A stretch of DNA of 64,000 nucleotides from Bradyrhizobium jicamae (lineage in GTDB: Bacteria > Pseudomonadota > Alphaproteobacteria > Rhizobiales > Xanthobacteraceae). Positions 35,753 to 44,562 of the stretch are shown here, piece after piece. The notes beneath the pieces were generated by a model. That model was not told where the DNA came from. It searched no databases and saw only the letters and a list, made by a program, of their open reading frames with translations. How positions within the stretch are numbered: the first letter of the stretch is position 1; each line of letters begins with the position of its first letter. The position numbers and the translations under genes were made by a program. Location: NCBI RefSeq assembly GCF_018130215.1, contig NZ_JAFCKQ010000010.1, forward strand, positions 62,001 through 126,000, read 5' to 3'.

Positions 35753-35966
35753 TCGAGCTCCTGTTCTGATCGGCCCCTGACGTGTCGGCAGCCGTCGCCC
35801 GGATCAAAGGGTTTGAGTCAGTGGCATTGACGCAAACCCTGCGGAATCGTTCCGCAACGCAACAATCTGTCGTGAAAAGCTAGGGAACCGATCACTTTCT
35901 TGCAAGCGGTCGAGATCACACTTGCTCACGCTTGCCACAACTAAAAGCGCCGGCGTGCCAAATCGG
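35753..35966. other. Intergenic gap with small hairpin
   Basis: No gene seen. TGCGGAA-TCG-TTCCGCA at 35840-35856 is a perfect 7-bp hairpin. It may be part of a terminator for the DUF445 gene or a promoter element for the hydrolase gene. Confidence 0.4.
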
Positions 35967-37250
35967 TCACAGCAGCCGCAGCACATATTCCAGCGTGTAA
36001 AGCGCCAGACCAGCAAGCCCGCCGATCAGCGAGCCGTTGAAGCGGATATATTGCAGGTCCTTGCCGACATTGACCTCGATCAGCGCGATGAGCTGCTCCA
36101 TGTCCCAGCTCTTCATCTGGTCGGCGATGAAGGTGGAAACCCCGCTCTTCTGCTCGGCGACGACCGTGCGCAGGATCGCAACGAGGCCCTGGTTGATCTC
36201 GCCACGCAGCTCCACGTCACCGGCCAGCGCGTCGCCGGCATCGACGAACATGCGCGCGAGCTGATGCTGCAGCACCTGCGACTCGCCGGAGGCGCTGCGC
36301 TGGATGAAGTCCTTTACATTCGCCCAGACCGTGCGCCCGAGATTGGCGAGCTCCGGTCGCGCCATCAGGTCGCGCTTGAGGCCATCGATCCGGTCGGCGA
36401 ATGCCTTGTCGCTGCCGAGCCGGTCGACGAAGGACAGCAGCATGCGGTCGAATTCGCCGCGGAACGGATGCTGGGGATCGTTGCGCACCTCCTCGAAGAA
36501 CTTGGTGGCCGAGGCGATGATCCGGTTCACCACGAACTTGTCGGCGCGATAGAGCTTGAGCAGCGTGGGCATCTCGCCGCGAACCTTGTCGCGGATCACG
36601 GCCATGGTTTCCTTCTGCGTCAGCGTCTGATGCAGCGCGCGCAGGATGTCGTCGAGCAGGCCCTCGTGCTTGCCTTCCTGCACGAAGCCGCGCAGCGCGC
36701 CCGCTGCGAGCGGAGCGAGATCAACCGACAGGATCTGCGTGGTGACGCGCCGGGTGATGAACTGCATCAGGCCCGAATTCTCCGTCGCCGCAAACGCCTC
36801 GGGCAGCATCCGCAACACGAAGCGCGCCAGATCCTCAGATCGCTTGCGGTCGCGCAGCCAGTCGGCGATGAAGGTACCGAAATCGATCTCGCGCAGTTTG
36901 GCGTCGACCGGCTCGGCTTCAAGGAAATTGCTCTCGATGAACTCGCCGAGTTTCTCGGCGATGCGCGCCTGGTTGCTCTGAATGATCGCGGTGTGCGGGA
37001 TCGGCAATCCCAGCGGCCGCTTGAACAGCGCGACGACGGCGTACCAGTCGGCGAGCCCGCCGATCGTCGCGGCCTCGGCAAAGGCAGCGACGAAGCCGAA
37101 GGCCGGATGCATCGGCAACAGCGCCTTTGACGTGACGAAGATGATGAAGGTCGCCGCCAGCACGCCGGTCGCCAGCCACTTCACGCGCCGCAATTCGGCC
37201 GCGCGTTCGACGTCGATGGGCGTTGCGATCAGGGTGGCGGGAAGGGTCAT
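35967..37250 (-). CDS. DUF445 membrane-anchored protein
   Basis: About 427 residues of the DUF445 family. Near the N-terminus, LATGVLAATFIIFVTSKALL is a membrane span and GFVAAFAEAATIGGLADWYAVVALFKRPLG is the family hallmark. A long, mostly helical middle follows, and a last hydrophobic span GSLIGGLAGLALYTLEYVLRLL closes the chain. The ATG at 37250 gives the usual N-terminus; the frame extends 10 codons further. Function is unknown in the family; a helical cytoplasmic stalk between two membrane anchors is what can be seen. Confidence 0.82.
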   Translation of the reverse strand: MTLPATLIATPIDVERAAELRRVKWLATGVLAATFIIFVTSKALLPMHPAFGFVAAFAEAATIGGLADWYAVVALFKRPLGLPIPHTAIIQSNQARIAEKLGEFIESNFLEAEPVDAKLREIDFGTFIADWLRDRKRSEDLARFVLRMLPEAFAATENSGLMQFITRRVTTQILSVDLAPLAAGALRGFVQEGKHEGLLDDILRALHQTLTQKETMAVIRDKVRGEMPTLLKLYRADKFVVNRIIASATKFFEEVRNDPQHPFRGEFDRMLLSFVDRLGSDKAFADRIDGLKRDLMARPELANLGRTVWANVKDFIQRSASGESQVLQHQLARMFVDAGDALAGDVELRGEINQGLVAILRTVVAEQKSGVSTFIADQMKSWDMEQLIALIEVNVGKDLQYIRFNGSLIGGLAGLALYTLEYVLRLL

Positions 37251-37287
37251 GACTGCTCGACGTTGTTGCGTCGGCTCCAATGCTAAC

Positions 37288-37372
37288 CGTCATTGCGAGC
37301 GAAACGAAGCAATCCATGCAACAACGCGAGGACAGATGGACTGCATCGTCGCCTGCGCTCCTCGCAATGACG
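37288..37372. repeat. Palindromic intergenic repeat, CGTCATTGCGAG family
   Basis: CGTCATTGCGAGCGAAACGA on the left and CTCCTCGCAATGACG on the right form inverted ends, with AAGCAATCCAT/ATGGACTGCAT inside. Lies between the DUF445 gene and the phasin terminator. Confidence 0.75.
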
Positions 37373-37407
37373 AGAAGGCGGCAGCGATGATCTAGGACCT
37401 GCCTTCA

Positions 37408-37437
37408 CAAAAAGAAGGCCCGCCTAAGCGGGCCTTC
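37408..37437 (-). terminator. Rho-independent terminator of the phasin gene
   Basis: GAAGGCCCGC (37414-37423) pairs perfectly with GCGGGCCTTC (37428-37437) around a 4-base loop; on the minus strand the stem is followed by CTTTTTG. It is 30 bases beyond the phasin stop and well formed. Confidence 0.85.
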
Positions 37438-37466
37438 GAATTGGACAGTTGGCCGGATCAGCGCGA

Positions 37467-37943
37467 TCAGGCGGTCTTGCCGTAGACCTTGGCGAAGTTC
37501 TCCTGCGCGGTCTTCGCGCCGTCGGAGACGAGCTTGCCGAGATACTCGGTGGTGGCCTTCGCCCGCGAGACGAACAGTTCGCCACGCGCACGGACCATCT
37601 CCGACTGGATCTGGGCGGCTTCGCTGAACGACTTGGCGGAAGCGAGCTTCTCGATGCCGTTGAAGAACGCTTCGGCGTCCTGGTAGATCGCCTGCTGAAC
37701 GTTGCGGCTGACCTTGGCGGCCTCGGTCACCGAACCGGCAACGGCGGATTCGATCACGGCGGTCACCTTCTCGGAGCCGGCATAGGCGTCGGCAGCGCGG
37801 GTCTTGGCGGTCTCGGCCTGCTTCTTCACGAACTCACGGGCGGCTTCCGGAACTTCCAGGTTCTGGAGCTTGGTGAACGCCTCGGTGACGGGCGCGAAGG
37901 CTTCCTTGACGCTGTTCAGCACGGAATTGGTTTCGGTGGTCAT
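37467..37943 (-). CDS. Phasin (PHA granule-associated protein)
   Basis: 158-residue all-helical phasin_2-type protein that coats polyhydroxyalkanoate granules. Seen are an amphipathic, Ala/Glu/Lys-rich sequence, EAFAPVTEAFTKLQNLEVPEA near the start, and EAAQIQSEMVRARGELFVSRAK in the middle, with no cysteine. Monocistronic, with its own terminator and a promoter gap carrying a PhaR-like motif. The PHA synthase genes lie 0.8 kb away on the same strand. Confidence 0.9.
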   Translation of the reverse strand: MTTETNSVLNSVKEAFAPVTEAFTKLQNLEVPEAAREFVKKQAETAKTRAADAYAGSEKVTAVIESAVAGSVTEAAKVSRNVQQAIYQDAEAFFNGIEKLASAKSFSEAAQIQSEMVRARGELFVSRAKATTEYLGKLVSDGAKTAQENFAKVYGKTA

Positions 37944-38029
37944 TGGGGTCTCTCCATCCTCAGGTTTGAGCTATGGGCTCACCCCGTCCGGATTGGCCCG
38001 GGGCAGGTGTGTTATGTCATGGTTGATGG

Positions 38030-38041
38030 TGCGTCGCAACA
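38030..38041. promoter_or_regulatory. PhaR-like binding motif upstream of phasin
   Basis: TGCGTCGCAACA fits TGCRNYGCA, the core I recall for the PHA regulator PhaR in bradyrhizobia, with one mismatch in the extended form. ATGGTGC is directly repeated at 38026 and 38045. Located about 85-100 bases before the phasin start, suitable for repression when no PHA is present. The motif is from memory. Confidence 0.4.
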
Positions 38042-38128
38042 TCTATGGTGCAGCGCGAAATCACGAATCCGTGAAATGCATAAGAATTCGGCAAACTGCC
38101 TGCGGAACCGGCTCACGCCGGTATCAAA

Positions 38129-38722
38129 TTACTGCTCCACCGCTCCCGGCAGTCCGTAGGCCTCCATCTGCGCCCGAACCTGCGCGACATTGTGCCCAAG
38201 CACGACAATGTCGTGCGTCTTGCCCTCGACATCGCGGACGTGGTCTCGCAACAGGGCTTCCGCCTTGAAGCCGAGGCTTTCGAACAGTGCGATCGCCGCG
38301 CGCTGGTCGACCGTCATCTGCACCGAGAATTTCTCGAGCCCGGCCCCCAGCGCAATCGCGAAGGTCTCCTGCGACAGCGCCCGGCCGACGCCCTGCCCGC
38401 GGACATCGAGCGACACCACCATGCGGATCTCGGCGACATGCGGCGACCAGGAATGCGGATCGCGCACCAGCGTGCCGCAACCGACCACCTTGCCGTCCTT
38501 GATCGCCAGCAGGCTTGTAATGTCGCCGCGCTCGATTTCGTTGATCCAGGCCGACAACACCTTCGGTTTAGAGATATTGCGCGGCAGGAACAAGAGATCA
38601 TGCGTCGGCAGCGCCTGCGCGAAGGCCAGCACCGCGGCCTCGTCGGCCCGCGTCATCAGGCGAAATTCGATGTCGCCCGCCTCGGTCTTGACGTGGCGCG
38701 GATAGGAACGTTGTTCGGTCAT
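38129..38722 (-). CDS. GNAT-family N-acetyltransferase
   Basis: 197-residue acetyltransferase. ATG 38722 overlaps the phaC stop by 4 bases (ATGA). The acetyl-CoA motif V-x-x-x-x-RGQGVGRAL is present as VSLDVRGQGVGRALSQETF, followed by VDQRAAIALFESLGFKAEA. Substrate cannot be inferred; tight coupling to phaC suggests a link with PHA metabolism or simple co-expression. Confidence 0.84.
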   Translation of the reverse strand: MTEQRSYPRHVKTEAGDIEFRLMTRADEAAVLAFAQALPTHDLLFLPRNISKPKVLSAWINEIERGDITSLLAIKDGKVVGCGTLVRDPHSWSPHVAEIRMVVSLDVRGQGVGRALSQETFAIALGAGLEKFSVQMTVDQRAAIALFESLGFKAEALLRDHVRDVEGKTHDIVVLGHNVAQVRAQMEAYGLPGAVEQ

Positions 38723-39801
38723 GTCGATCTCTTGCCCAACCAGGAGTCCAGTTTCGGCCACAGCCGCTTGATTGCGTTGGCGCCGGCGACGAGCGAGACG
38801 TGACCGCCTTTCAGCATCACCTCCTCCTTGTCCTCGGAGCCGATCTTGGTGATCAGGTGTTTCGCTGCGTCATACGGCACGATGTGGTCGTGCTCGGCGA
38901 CCGCATGCAGGATCGGCACCTTGATGTCGGCAAGCTTGGCCTGGCGGCCGCCGACCGTCATGGTGTCGTTGTAGAGCTTGTTGTCCCACATCAGGTCCTT
39001 GGTGATGGCGCGAAAATACTCGCCCGCCAGCGGCAGCGTGTCGGTCGCCCAGCGGTCGAACATCCGGTAGGACTTGACGAACTCGTCGTTCCAGATGTTC
39101 TCCCAGAGCTGCACCTGACCTGCCATGCGCGAAGCCGGCCGCAACATCTCGAACGATTGCAGGATAAGCTCGGGCGGCATGTTGCCTGTGCTGTCGATCA
39201 GGCCGTCGACGTCGAAATAGCGGCGGTCGGCGAAGTTCGCGAACAGCTTCATCTCGCGGAAGTCGATCGGCGTGGTGAAGCAGATCAGGTTCTTCATCGG
39301 CCCGTCCTTGAAGATCGAGCCGTAGAGCAGCGACAGCACGCCGCCGAAGCAATAGCCGATCACGGAAACGTCGGTCTCGCCGGAATCCTGCTGCACGCGG
39401 CGGACGCAGTCCGGAATGAAGTCGAGGACGTAGTCCTCCATGCGCAGCGACTTCTCCTCCGGCTTCGGCGCGGTCCAGTCCAGCATGTAGACGTCGTAGC
39501 CGCGCTTGAGCAGGAATTCGATGAAGCTCTGGCCCGGCACCAGGTCGAGGATGTAGCCGCGATTTGTCGTCGCCATCACGATCAGCACCGGCACGCGGTA
39601 GACCTCGCTCGCCTGCGGCCGGTAGTGATAGAGATGCATGGTGCCGCGCGAATGCAATTCGTCCTTCGGCGTCGAGCCGAGCGACGGACCCGAGGACGAG
39701 AAATACTCGACGCCCTTGATGCTGCGCTGAATCGCGCGCTGCACCTCAGACTGCACCCGCTCCGAGATCGCGGCGAAATCCAATCCGGTGGGAGCATTCA
39801 T
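38719..39801 (-). CDS. phaC: Polyhydroxyalkanoate synthase, class III-like PhaC
   Basis: 360 residues, the length of class III/IV PhaC rather than class I (~590). The lipase-like box is GYCFGG with catalytic Cys151; the Asp lies in VAEHDHIVPYDAA and the His in GGHVSLVAG. RGYILDLVPGQSFIEFLLKRGYDVYMLDW is a PhaC hallmark. It polymerises hydroxyacyl-CoA at granules. Its ATG overlaps the stop of a small gene that looks like its partner subunit, which supports a two-subunit synthase. Confidence 0.9.
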   Translation of the reverse strand: MNAPTGLDFAAISERVQSEVQRAIQRSIKGVEYFSSSGPSLGSTPKDELHSRGTMHLYHYRPQASEVYRVPVLIVMATTNRGYILDLVPGQSFIEFLLKRGYDVYMLDWTAPKPEEKSLRMEDYVLDFIPDCVRRVQQDSGETDVSVIGYCFGGVLSLLYGSIFKDGPMKNLICFTTPIDFREMKLFANFADRRYFDVDGLIDSTGNMPPELILQSFEMLRPASRMAGQVQLWENIWNDEFVKSYRMFDRWATDTLPLAGEYFRAITKDLMWDNKLYNDTMTVGGRQAKLADIKVPILHAVAEHDHIVPYDAAKHLITKIGSEDKEEVMLKGGHVSLVAGANAIKRLWPKLDSWLGKRST

Positions 39802-40181
39802 TTGCGCTCTCCCTCTGGCGGTGGTTGTTTGGTACGCGGCGGGCGCGGCTTCGCAGCATAGCCGCCCTCCGGCGCCAGTGAATTGTGGTGCACCTGCTGC
39901 AGCAGCGCCTTGATCTCGCTGAGCTGGCCTTCGATCGACTGCAGCCGCTCCGCCATGCCGACGAACTGGGCGCGGCTCGGCATGTTCATCGCCAGCAGGT
40001 ATTTCTCCATCAGCTCGCCGAGCTGCTTTTGCGCACCCGCAGCGGCGCCGCCGGCCTGATTCATCATCTTGGAGAATTCAGGCGAGGTCATCGCCTGGTT
40101 GGCGAAGGAGTTGAATCCCTTCTCCATCTCGCCAATCATGGTCTGCCAGATCACGGCAGGGTCGTTCCCCTTCTCGGCCAT
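39798..40181 (-). CDS. Small PHA synthase partner (PhaE/PhaR-like subunit)
   Basis: 127 residues, much shorter than PhaE (~350) and shorter than PhaR of class IV (~200). The N-terminal half is helical (VIWQTMIGEMEKGFNSFANQ). The middle LLAMNMPSRAQFVGMAERLQ and SIEGQLSEIKALL match the C-terminal helix of PhaE/PhaR that contacts PhaC. The tail is basic and proline-rich. Its stop overlaps the phaC start (ATGA), so equal synthesis is expected. Assignment rests on context and this short helix. Confidence 0.72.
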   Translation of the reverse strand: MAEKGNDPAVIWQTMIGEMEKGFNSFANQAMTSPEFSKMMNQAGGAAAGAQKQLGELMEKYLLAMNMPSRAQFVGMAERLQSIEGQLSEIKALLQQVHHNSLAPEGGYAAKPRPPRTKQPPPEGERK

Positions 40182-40352
40182 TCGGCGTCCCTCCAGACCA
40201 ATTCCGAGCGCTTGCCGCGCTTCCGCTTGTTTGTGCCATACGACACCGTTGCGGCAGATCGGTCAACAGCGTGGCGTGACCGGCGGCATCGAAAGCCTTC
40301 TGCGCTGCGTCAAACCGTGCCATACCAGTCCTGACCGTGATACCAGCAGGGG

Positions 40353-41279
40353 ATGCCCGTGACCTCGCTTGCCCATCAACCGCCGCAGATCATCCACGCC
40401 AATGGCATCGACATCTGCTACGAGATCTTCGGCGACGCGAATGCCGAGCCATTGCTGCTGATCATGGGCCTCGGCGCCCAGATGATCCATTGGGACGATG
40501 AATTCTGTCGGCAGCTCGCCGCACGCGGCTTCCGCGTCATCCGCTTCGACAACCGCGATATCGGCAAGTCCTCGCATTTGAGTGGCGGCAAGCGCCTCAC
40601 CGCGCTCGAGTTGCTCAAGCTGCGCTTCCTGAAGATCCCGGTCGCCGCGACCTACAAATTGATCGACATGGCCAGGGACACGATCGCCCTGATGGATGGG
40701 CTCGGCATCAGGAAGGCCCACATCGTCGGCGCCTCGATGGGCGGCATGATCGCGCAGGAGATCGCGATCACGTTTCCGGAGCGCGTGCGCTCGCTGACCT
40801 CGATCATGTCGACGACCGGCAATCCCAAGATACCGGGCCCGACCCGCGAGGCGGGTGCGGTGCTGATGGCGCCGCCGCCGGCGACCAAAGAGGAATATTT
40901 CGTGCGCTTCGCGCAGACCTGGAAGGTGCTGCGCAACGGTTCGTTCCCGCAGGACGAAGCGCTCGACCCCGAGCGCGCGCGGCGCACCTATGAACGCGGT
41001 CTCAATCCGGCCGGAGTTGGTCGCCAGCTCCGGGCCATCCTGGCCTCCGGCAACCGCAAGGAGCGCCTGCGCAGCGTCAAGGCACCGACGCTTGTCATCC
41101 ACGGCACGGTCGATCCGCTGGTGCATCCCGAAGGCGGCAGGGACACCGCGGCCTCGATCCCGGGCGCGAAGCTCGTGATGATCGAGCGCATGGGCCATGC
41201 GCTGCCGATCCCGATGTGGCCCGAGATCATCGGCGCGATCGACGAACACGCGCATCGGGCGGCGGCGAAAGCAGCGTAG
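40353..41279 (+). CDS. Alpha/beta hydrolase
   Basis: 308-residue hydrolase. Oxyanion region LLLIMGLGAQMIHWDDEF, arm FRVIRFDNRDIGKSSH, nucleophile elbow VGASMGGMIAQE, acid in VIHGTVDPLVHPEGG and His in ERMGHALPIPMW. The N-terminus resembles dihydrolipoamide-acyl/esterase types. Divergent from the PHA synthase genes by 171 bases. Its last 53 bases overlap the convergent gene at 41227. Substrate unknown. Confidence 0.87.
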   Translation: MPVTSLAHQPPQIIHANGIDICYEIFGDANAEPLLLIMGLGAQMIHWDDEFCRQLAARGFRVIRFDNRDIGKSSHLSGGKRLTALELLKLRFLKIPVAATYKLIDMARDTIALMDGLGIRKAHIVGASMGGMIAQEIAITFPERVRSLTSIMSTTGNPKIPGPTREAGAVLMAPPPATKEEYFVRFAQTWKVLRNGSFPQDEALDPERARRTYERGLNPAGVGRQLRAILASGNRKERLRSVKAPTLVIHGTVDPLVHPEGGRDTAASIPGAKLVMIERMGHALPIPMWPEIIGAIDEHAHRAAAKAA

Positions 41280-41952
41280 GCTCCTTGATCGCGATCCAGA
41301 TCACGTGACGCGCGCCACCACCCCTGCCCGTGGCGCGGACAGCAACCTCATTCACGACGAAGCCGGCGCGCCGAAGCCTGATCGAAAATTTCGCGCTTGG
41401 CCCGGACGACCAGACCGCGAGCACGCCGCCACGCCGCATCGCGGCGTAGGCGATCCTCAGCCCGGCGGCGGCGTACAACGCGTCATTGGCCCTGCGGGTG
41501 AGACCCTCCGGACCGTTGTCGACGTCGAGCAGGATCGCATCGAAGGTCTGCGGATGTCGTTCGATCTCCTGCGCGACGTCCACCTCCCGAATGCTCACGC
41601 GCGGGTCGTTCAGGCAGTCGCCGAAGATTTCCGCCATCGGGCCTCGCGCCCAGCTGACGACCGCCGGCACCAGTTCGGCCACCACGATCTGCGCGCCGCT
41701 TCCGAACGCAGCGAGCGCCGCACGGAGGGTAAAGCCCATACCGAGGCCGCCGATGAGCACGCGCGGCCTTGCGACCTTTTCGACGCGCTCTGCGGCAAGC
41801 GTGGCGAGTGCAGCTTCCGAGCCCGACAGACGGCTGTTCATCAACTCGTTGGTGCCGAGCTTGATGGAGAATTCGCGCCCCCGCCGCATCAGGCGCAACT
41901 CGTCCCCGGTGCCGGGAATGCGCGCCGCGTCGATCTTTTCCCACGGAATCAT
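41227..41952 (-). CDS. Spermidine synthase-like methyltransferase-fold protein
   Basis: 241 residues. From ATG 41952 (MIPWEKIDAARIPGTG) the fold has NSRLSGSEAALATLA, cofactor motif RVLIGGLGMGFTLRAALA, VVAELVPAVVSWARG and FDAILLDVDNGPEGL, all typical of spermidine-synthase-like proteins of proteobacteria that lack aminopropyltransferase residues. It could bind SAM or decarboxylated SAM. The C-terminal tail is basic and overlaps the convergent hydrolase gene by 53 bases. The open frame continues to 42576, but the upstream part is a shadow. Confidence 0.8.
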   Translation of the reverse strand: MIPWEKIDAARIPGTGDELRLMRRGREFSIKLGTNELMNSRLSGSEAALATLAAERVEKVARPRVLIGGLGMGFTLRAALAAFGSGAQIVVAELVPAVVSWARGPMAEIFGDCLNDPRVSIREVDVAQEIERHPQTFDAILLDVDNGPEGLTRRANDALYAAAGLRIAYAAMRRGGVLAVWSSGPSAKFSIRLRRAGFVVNEVAVRATGRGGGARHVIWIAIKEPTLLSPPPDARVRRSRR

Positions 41953-42105
41953 GCGATGGCATCTAGCATGGCCGACCAGCGAAGGCCCGCCGAACCAGGT
42001 CTCCTTGCGGTAACTTTGTGACGTCCGGGTACGCTCTTTCGGGCAGCGGCCGCGGTGCCTATACAGGCAGAGTCGCAACGCGCGACCGGTCACCAGGAGT
42101 CTCGA

Positions 42106-42573
42106 ATGAGCTTCAAGTTCCAGCCACTGGCGGCCGTCGCTGCCGCCCTTCTCCTTGCGCTCGCCTCGTACGCGGCCTTGGCAGCCAACAGTGAAACCCG
42201 GCAGGAAGCCAACCGCCAGGCCGTGCTCGCCTTCTATGAGAAGGGGCTGAACCAGAAGGATGCCGACGCGGCGCTCGCCTATGTCGGCAACCGCTATGTC
42301 CAGCACAATCCCGGCGCCCCCGACGGGCCGGAAGGCTTCCGCAAGTTCATCGCCTTCCTGCGCGACAAGTTCCCGAACTCGCACAGCGAGATCAAGCGCT
42401 CCTTCGTCGACGGCGACTACGTCATCCTCCACGTCCACGCCGTGCGCGAGCCCGGCACTCGCGGCAATGCGATCGTCGACATCTTCAAGCTGGAAGACGG
42501 CAAGATCGTCGAGCATTGGGACGTGGTGCAGCCGATCCCGGAGAACGCGGCGAACAGCAACACGATGTTCTGA
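42106..42573 (+). CDS. Secreted SnoaL-like (NTF2-fold) protein
   Basis: 155 residues. ATG 42106 follows CAGGAG by 6 bases and gives a clean signal peptide (MSFKFQPLAAVAAALLLALA, cleavage after ALA). The mature domain has QAVLAFYEKGLNQKDADAAL, RYVQHNPGAPDGPEGF and ILHVHAVREPGTRGNAIVD, then KIVEHWDVVQPIP, the SnoaL-like polyketide-cyclase pattern. Periplasmic; enzymatic role unknown. Confidence 0.85.
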   Translation: MSFKFQPLAAVAAALLLALASYAALAANSETRQEANRQAVLAFYEKGLNQKDADAALAYVGNRYVQHNPGAPDGPEGFRKFIAFLRDKFPNSHSEIKRSFVDGDYVILHVHAVREPGTRGNAIVDIFKLEDGKIVEHWDVVQPIPENAANSNTMF

Positions 42574-42597
42574 CACGCTCCAACGGCTCGGCCGAAC

Positions 42598-43692
42598 CTA
42601 CCGGCTGCGCGCGAGCCAGCGCTGCGTCGGAAACAGTTGCACGTGCCGGCGGCGCGCCACCTCGCCCCACACGCCCTTGGGCATGAAGAGCATGATCAGG
42701 ATGGCGAGCGAGCCCAGCACCACCAGATAAAGGCTGCCATACTGGGCGAGATAGGTGACCAGGCCCCATAGCAGCAGCACGCCGACCATCGGGCCTTCAA
42801 TGGTGCGCACGCCGCCGATCACCACGATGAAGATGACGTATGCCGTCCAGTCGGTGACGCTGAAGGCCGCGTCCGGCGAGATCCGCGCCTTCTGCAGATA
42901 GACCATGGCGCCGACCATGCCGGTGGCGAATGCGACCGCAATCCACAACGCGTGGCGAATCCGCGCGGTGCGCACCCCGACGCTGCGCGCCGCTGCCGCA
43001 TTGTCCCGGCTTGCCGCGAGCGCAAGGCCCATGCGCGATCGCATGAATGCATAGATGCCGAGCGTCACCAGGACGGCGAGCGCAAGTGCAAGCCAGTAGA
43101 CCAGCACGTCCCGCGCCGCGGCCGGGCGCAGCCCCAGCAGTGCCTGGACCGTCTTCAGCCCGACCATCTGCGACAATTCGCCTGGCGAGATCGACATCCC
43201 GGTGCCGCCGCCGAGCGACTTGAACTGCGCGCAGATCAGCCGCAGCGCTTCCGCCGCAACCCAGCTGCCGATCGCAAAGTAAGGCCCTTCCAGTCGGAAC
43301 AGCAACGGCCCAAGCACCGCGGCGATCAGCGCCGCAAACAGCCCTGCCAGCGGGATCGCCACGACCGGATCGAGCCCCAGCATCACGATGCCGGCAAACA
43401 GTGCATAGGCGCCGAGGCCGACAAAGGCCTGCTGCCCGACCGACACCAGCCCACCCCACCCGGCCAGCGCGTTCCAGAGCTGCGCCAGCGTCAGCATCGT
43501 CAATACGAAGATCAGATCCTGGATCAGGTTGCGCGATGCGATCGCCGGCAGCGCGGCAAGCGCCAGCACCACGACAACGCCGATGACCGCCGCGATCCGC
43601 GACAGCCGCGTGCCGACCCGCATTTGCCACACCGGGACTTCCAACGACCGATCCTCGCGGCTTGCCGGGATCGGGATGCTTTCGACGCTCAT
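42598..43692 (-). CDS. livM: Branched-chain-type ABC transporter permease LivM, second system
   Basis: 364-residue membrane permease with nine or so hydrophobic spans. LWNALAGWGGLVSVGQQAFVGLGAYALF is the LivM hallmark, and the coupling loop ALAASRDNAAAARSVGV is present. ATG 43692 overlaps the livH stop by 4 bases. The last gene of an operon that starts with an intradiol dioxygenase, so the importer probably handles an aromatic compound. Confidence 0.9.
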   Translation of the reverse strand: MSVESIPIPASREDRSLEVPVWQMRVGTRLSRIAAVIGVVVVLALAALPAIASRNLIQDLIFVLTMLTLAQLWNALAGWGGLVSVGQQAFVGLGAYALFAGIVMLGLDPVVAIPLAGLFAALIAAVLGPLLFRLEGPYFAIGSWVAAEALRLICAQFKSLGGGTGMSISPGELSQMVGLKTVQALLGLRPAAARDVLVYWLALALAVLVTLGIYAFMRSRMGLALAASRDNAAAARSVGVRTARIRHALWIAVAFATGMVGAMVYLQKARISPDAAFSVTDWTAYVIFIVVIGGVRTIEGPMVGVLLLWGLVTYLAQYGSLYLVVLGSLAILIMLFMPKGVWGEVARRRHVQLFPTQRWLARSR

Positions 43693-44555
43693 GTCCGCCT
43701 CGCAGGGAACAGCCCGCGCGGCCGTACCATCAGGACCGCGAGGAAGGTGAGATGGCCGGCGAGGATCTGCCACTCGGGATTGAGGCGGCCGCCGATCGCC
43801 TGCGCCAGCCCGAGCACGATGCCGCCGGCCAGCGTGCCCCACAGGCTGCCGAGGCCGCCGATAATCACGGCCTCGAACGCGTAGAGAAGCCGCGCCGGTC
43901 CGATCGACGGATCGAAGCTGGCGCGGATGCCGAATACGATCGCCGCGATGACAGACACCGCGAGCGAAAGCCCCACGGCAACCGCGTAGACGTTGCGCTC
44001 GTTGATGCCCATCAGTTGCGCGATCGCGGGGCTGTCGGCGGTGGCACGGAACGCGCGACCGAGCGAGGTGCGATAGAAGATGAGTTGCAGCAGCGTGACG
44101 GCGGCAACCGCCGTCACCAGCGCCGCGAGCGGCGCGAGCCCCACGCTCAAGCCCGGCGCCAGGGTCACCGACGAGGATTCGAAGGCGCCGGCCTGAAGGC
44201 GGCGGCTGTCAGCGCCATAGCCGAGCAGCAACCCGTTCTGGATCACGATCGACAGGCCGAACGTGACGAGCAGCGGCGGCAGGATGTCGTCGCCGAGCAC
44301 CCGTTCCAGCACCAGCCGCTGCAGCACGAAGCCGAGCACGAACATCGTCGCGACGACCAGCAGGGTCGCGACCGCGAGCGGCACGCCAAGCACGGTTGTC
44401 GCGCTGAACACCAGGTACGCCGCGAGCAGGATCAGATCGCCATGGGCCAGATTGACCAGGCGCATGATGCCGAAGATCAGCGACAGGCCGAGCGCGAACA
44501 GCGCGTAGACGCCGCCCAGCAGCACGCCTTCGATGATGGTGTCGAACCCGCTCAT
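43689..44555 (-). CDS. livH: Branched-chain-type ABC transporter permease LivH, second system
   Basis: 288-residue permease. GVLLGGVYALFALGLSLIFGIM then RLVNLAHGDLILLAAYL opens the protein, and ATADSPAIAQLMGI is the ATPase-contact loop. ATG 44555 chosen; the frame is open for 18 more codons. It starts 7 bases after livF. Confidence 0.9.
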   Translation of the reverse strand: MSGFDTIIEGVLLGGVYALFALGLSLIFGIMRLVNLAHGDLILLAAYLVFSATTVLGVPLAVATLLVVATMFVLGFVLQRLVLERVLGDDILPPLLVTFGLSIVIQNGLLLGYGADSRRLQAGAFESSSVTLAPGLSVGLAPLAALVTAVAAVTLLQLIFYRTSLGRAFRATADSPAIAQLMGINERNVYAVAVGLSLAVSVIAAIVFGIRASFDPSIGPARLLYAFEAVIIGGLGSLWGTLAGGIVLGLAQAIGGRLNPEWQILAGHLTFLAVLMVRPRGLFPARRT

Positions 44556-44562
44556 GGCGCCC

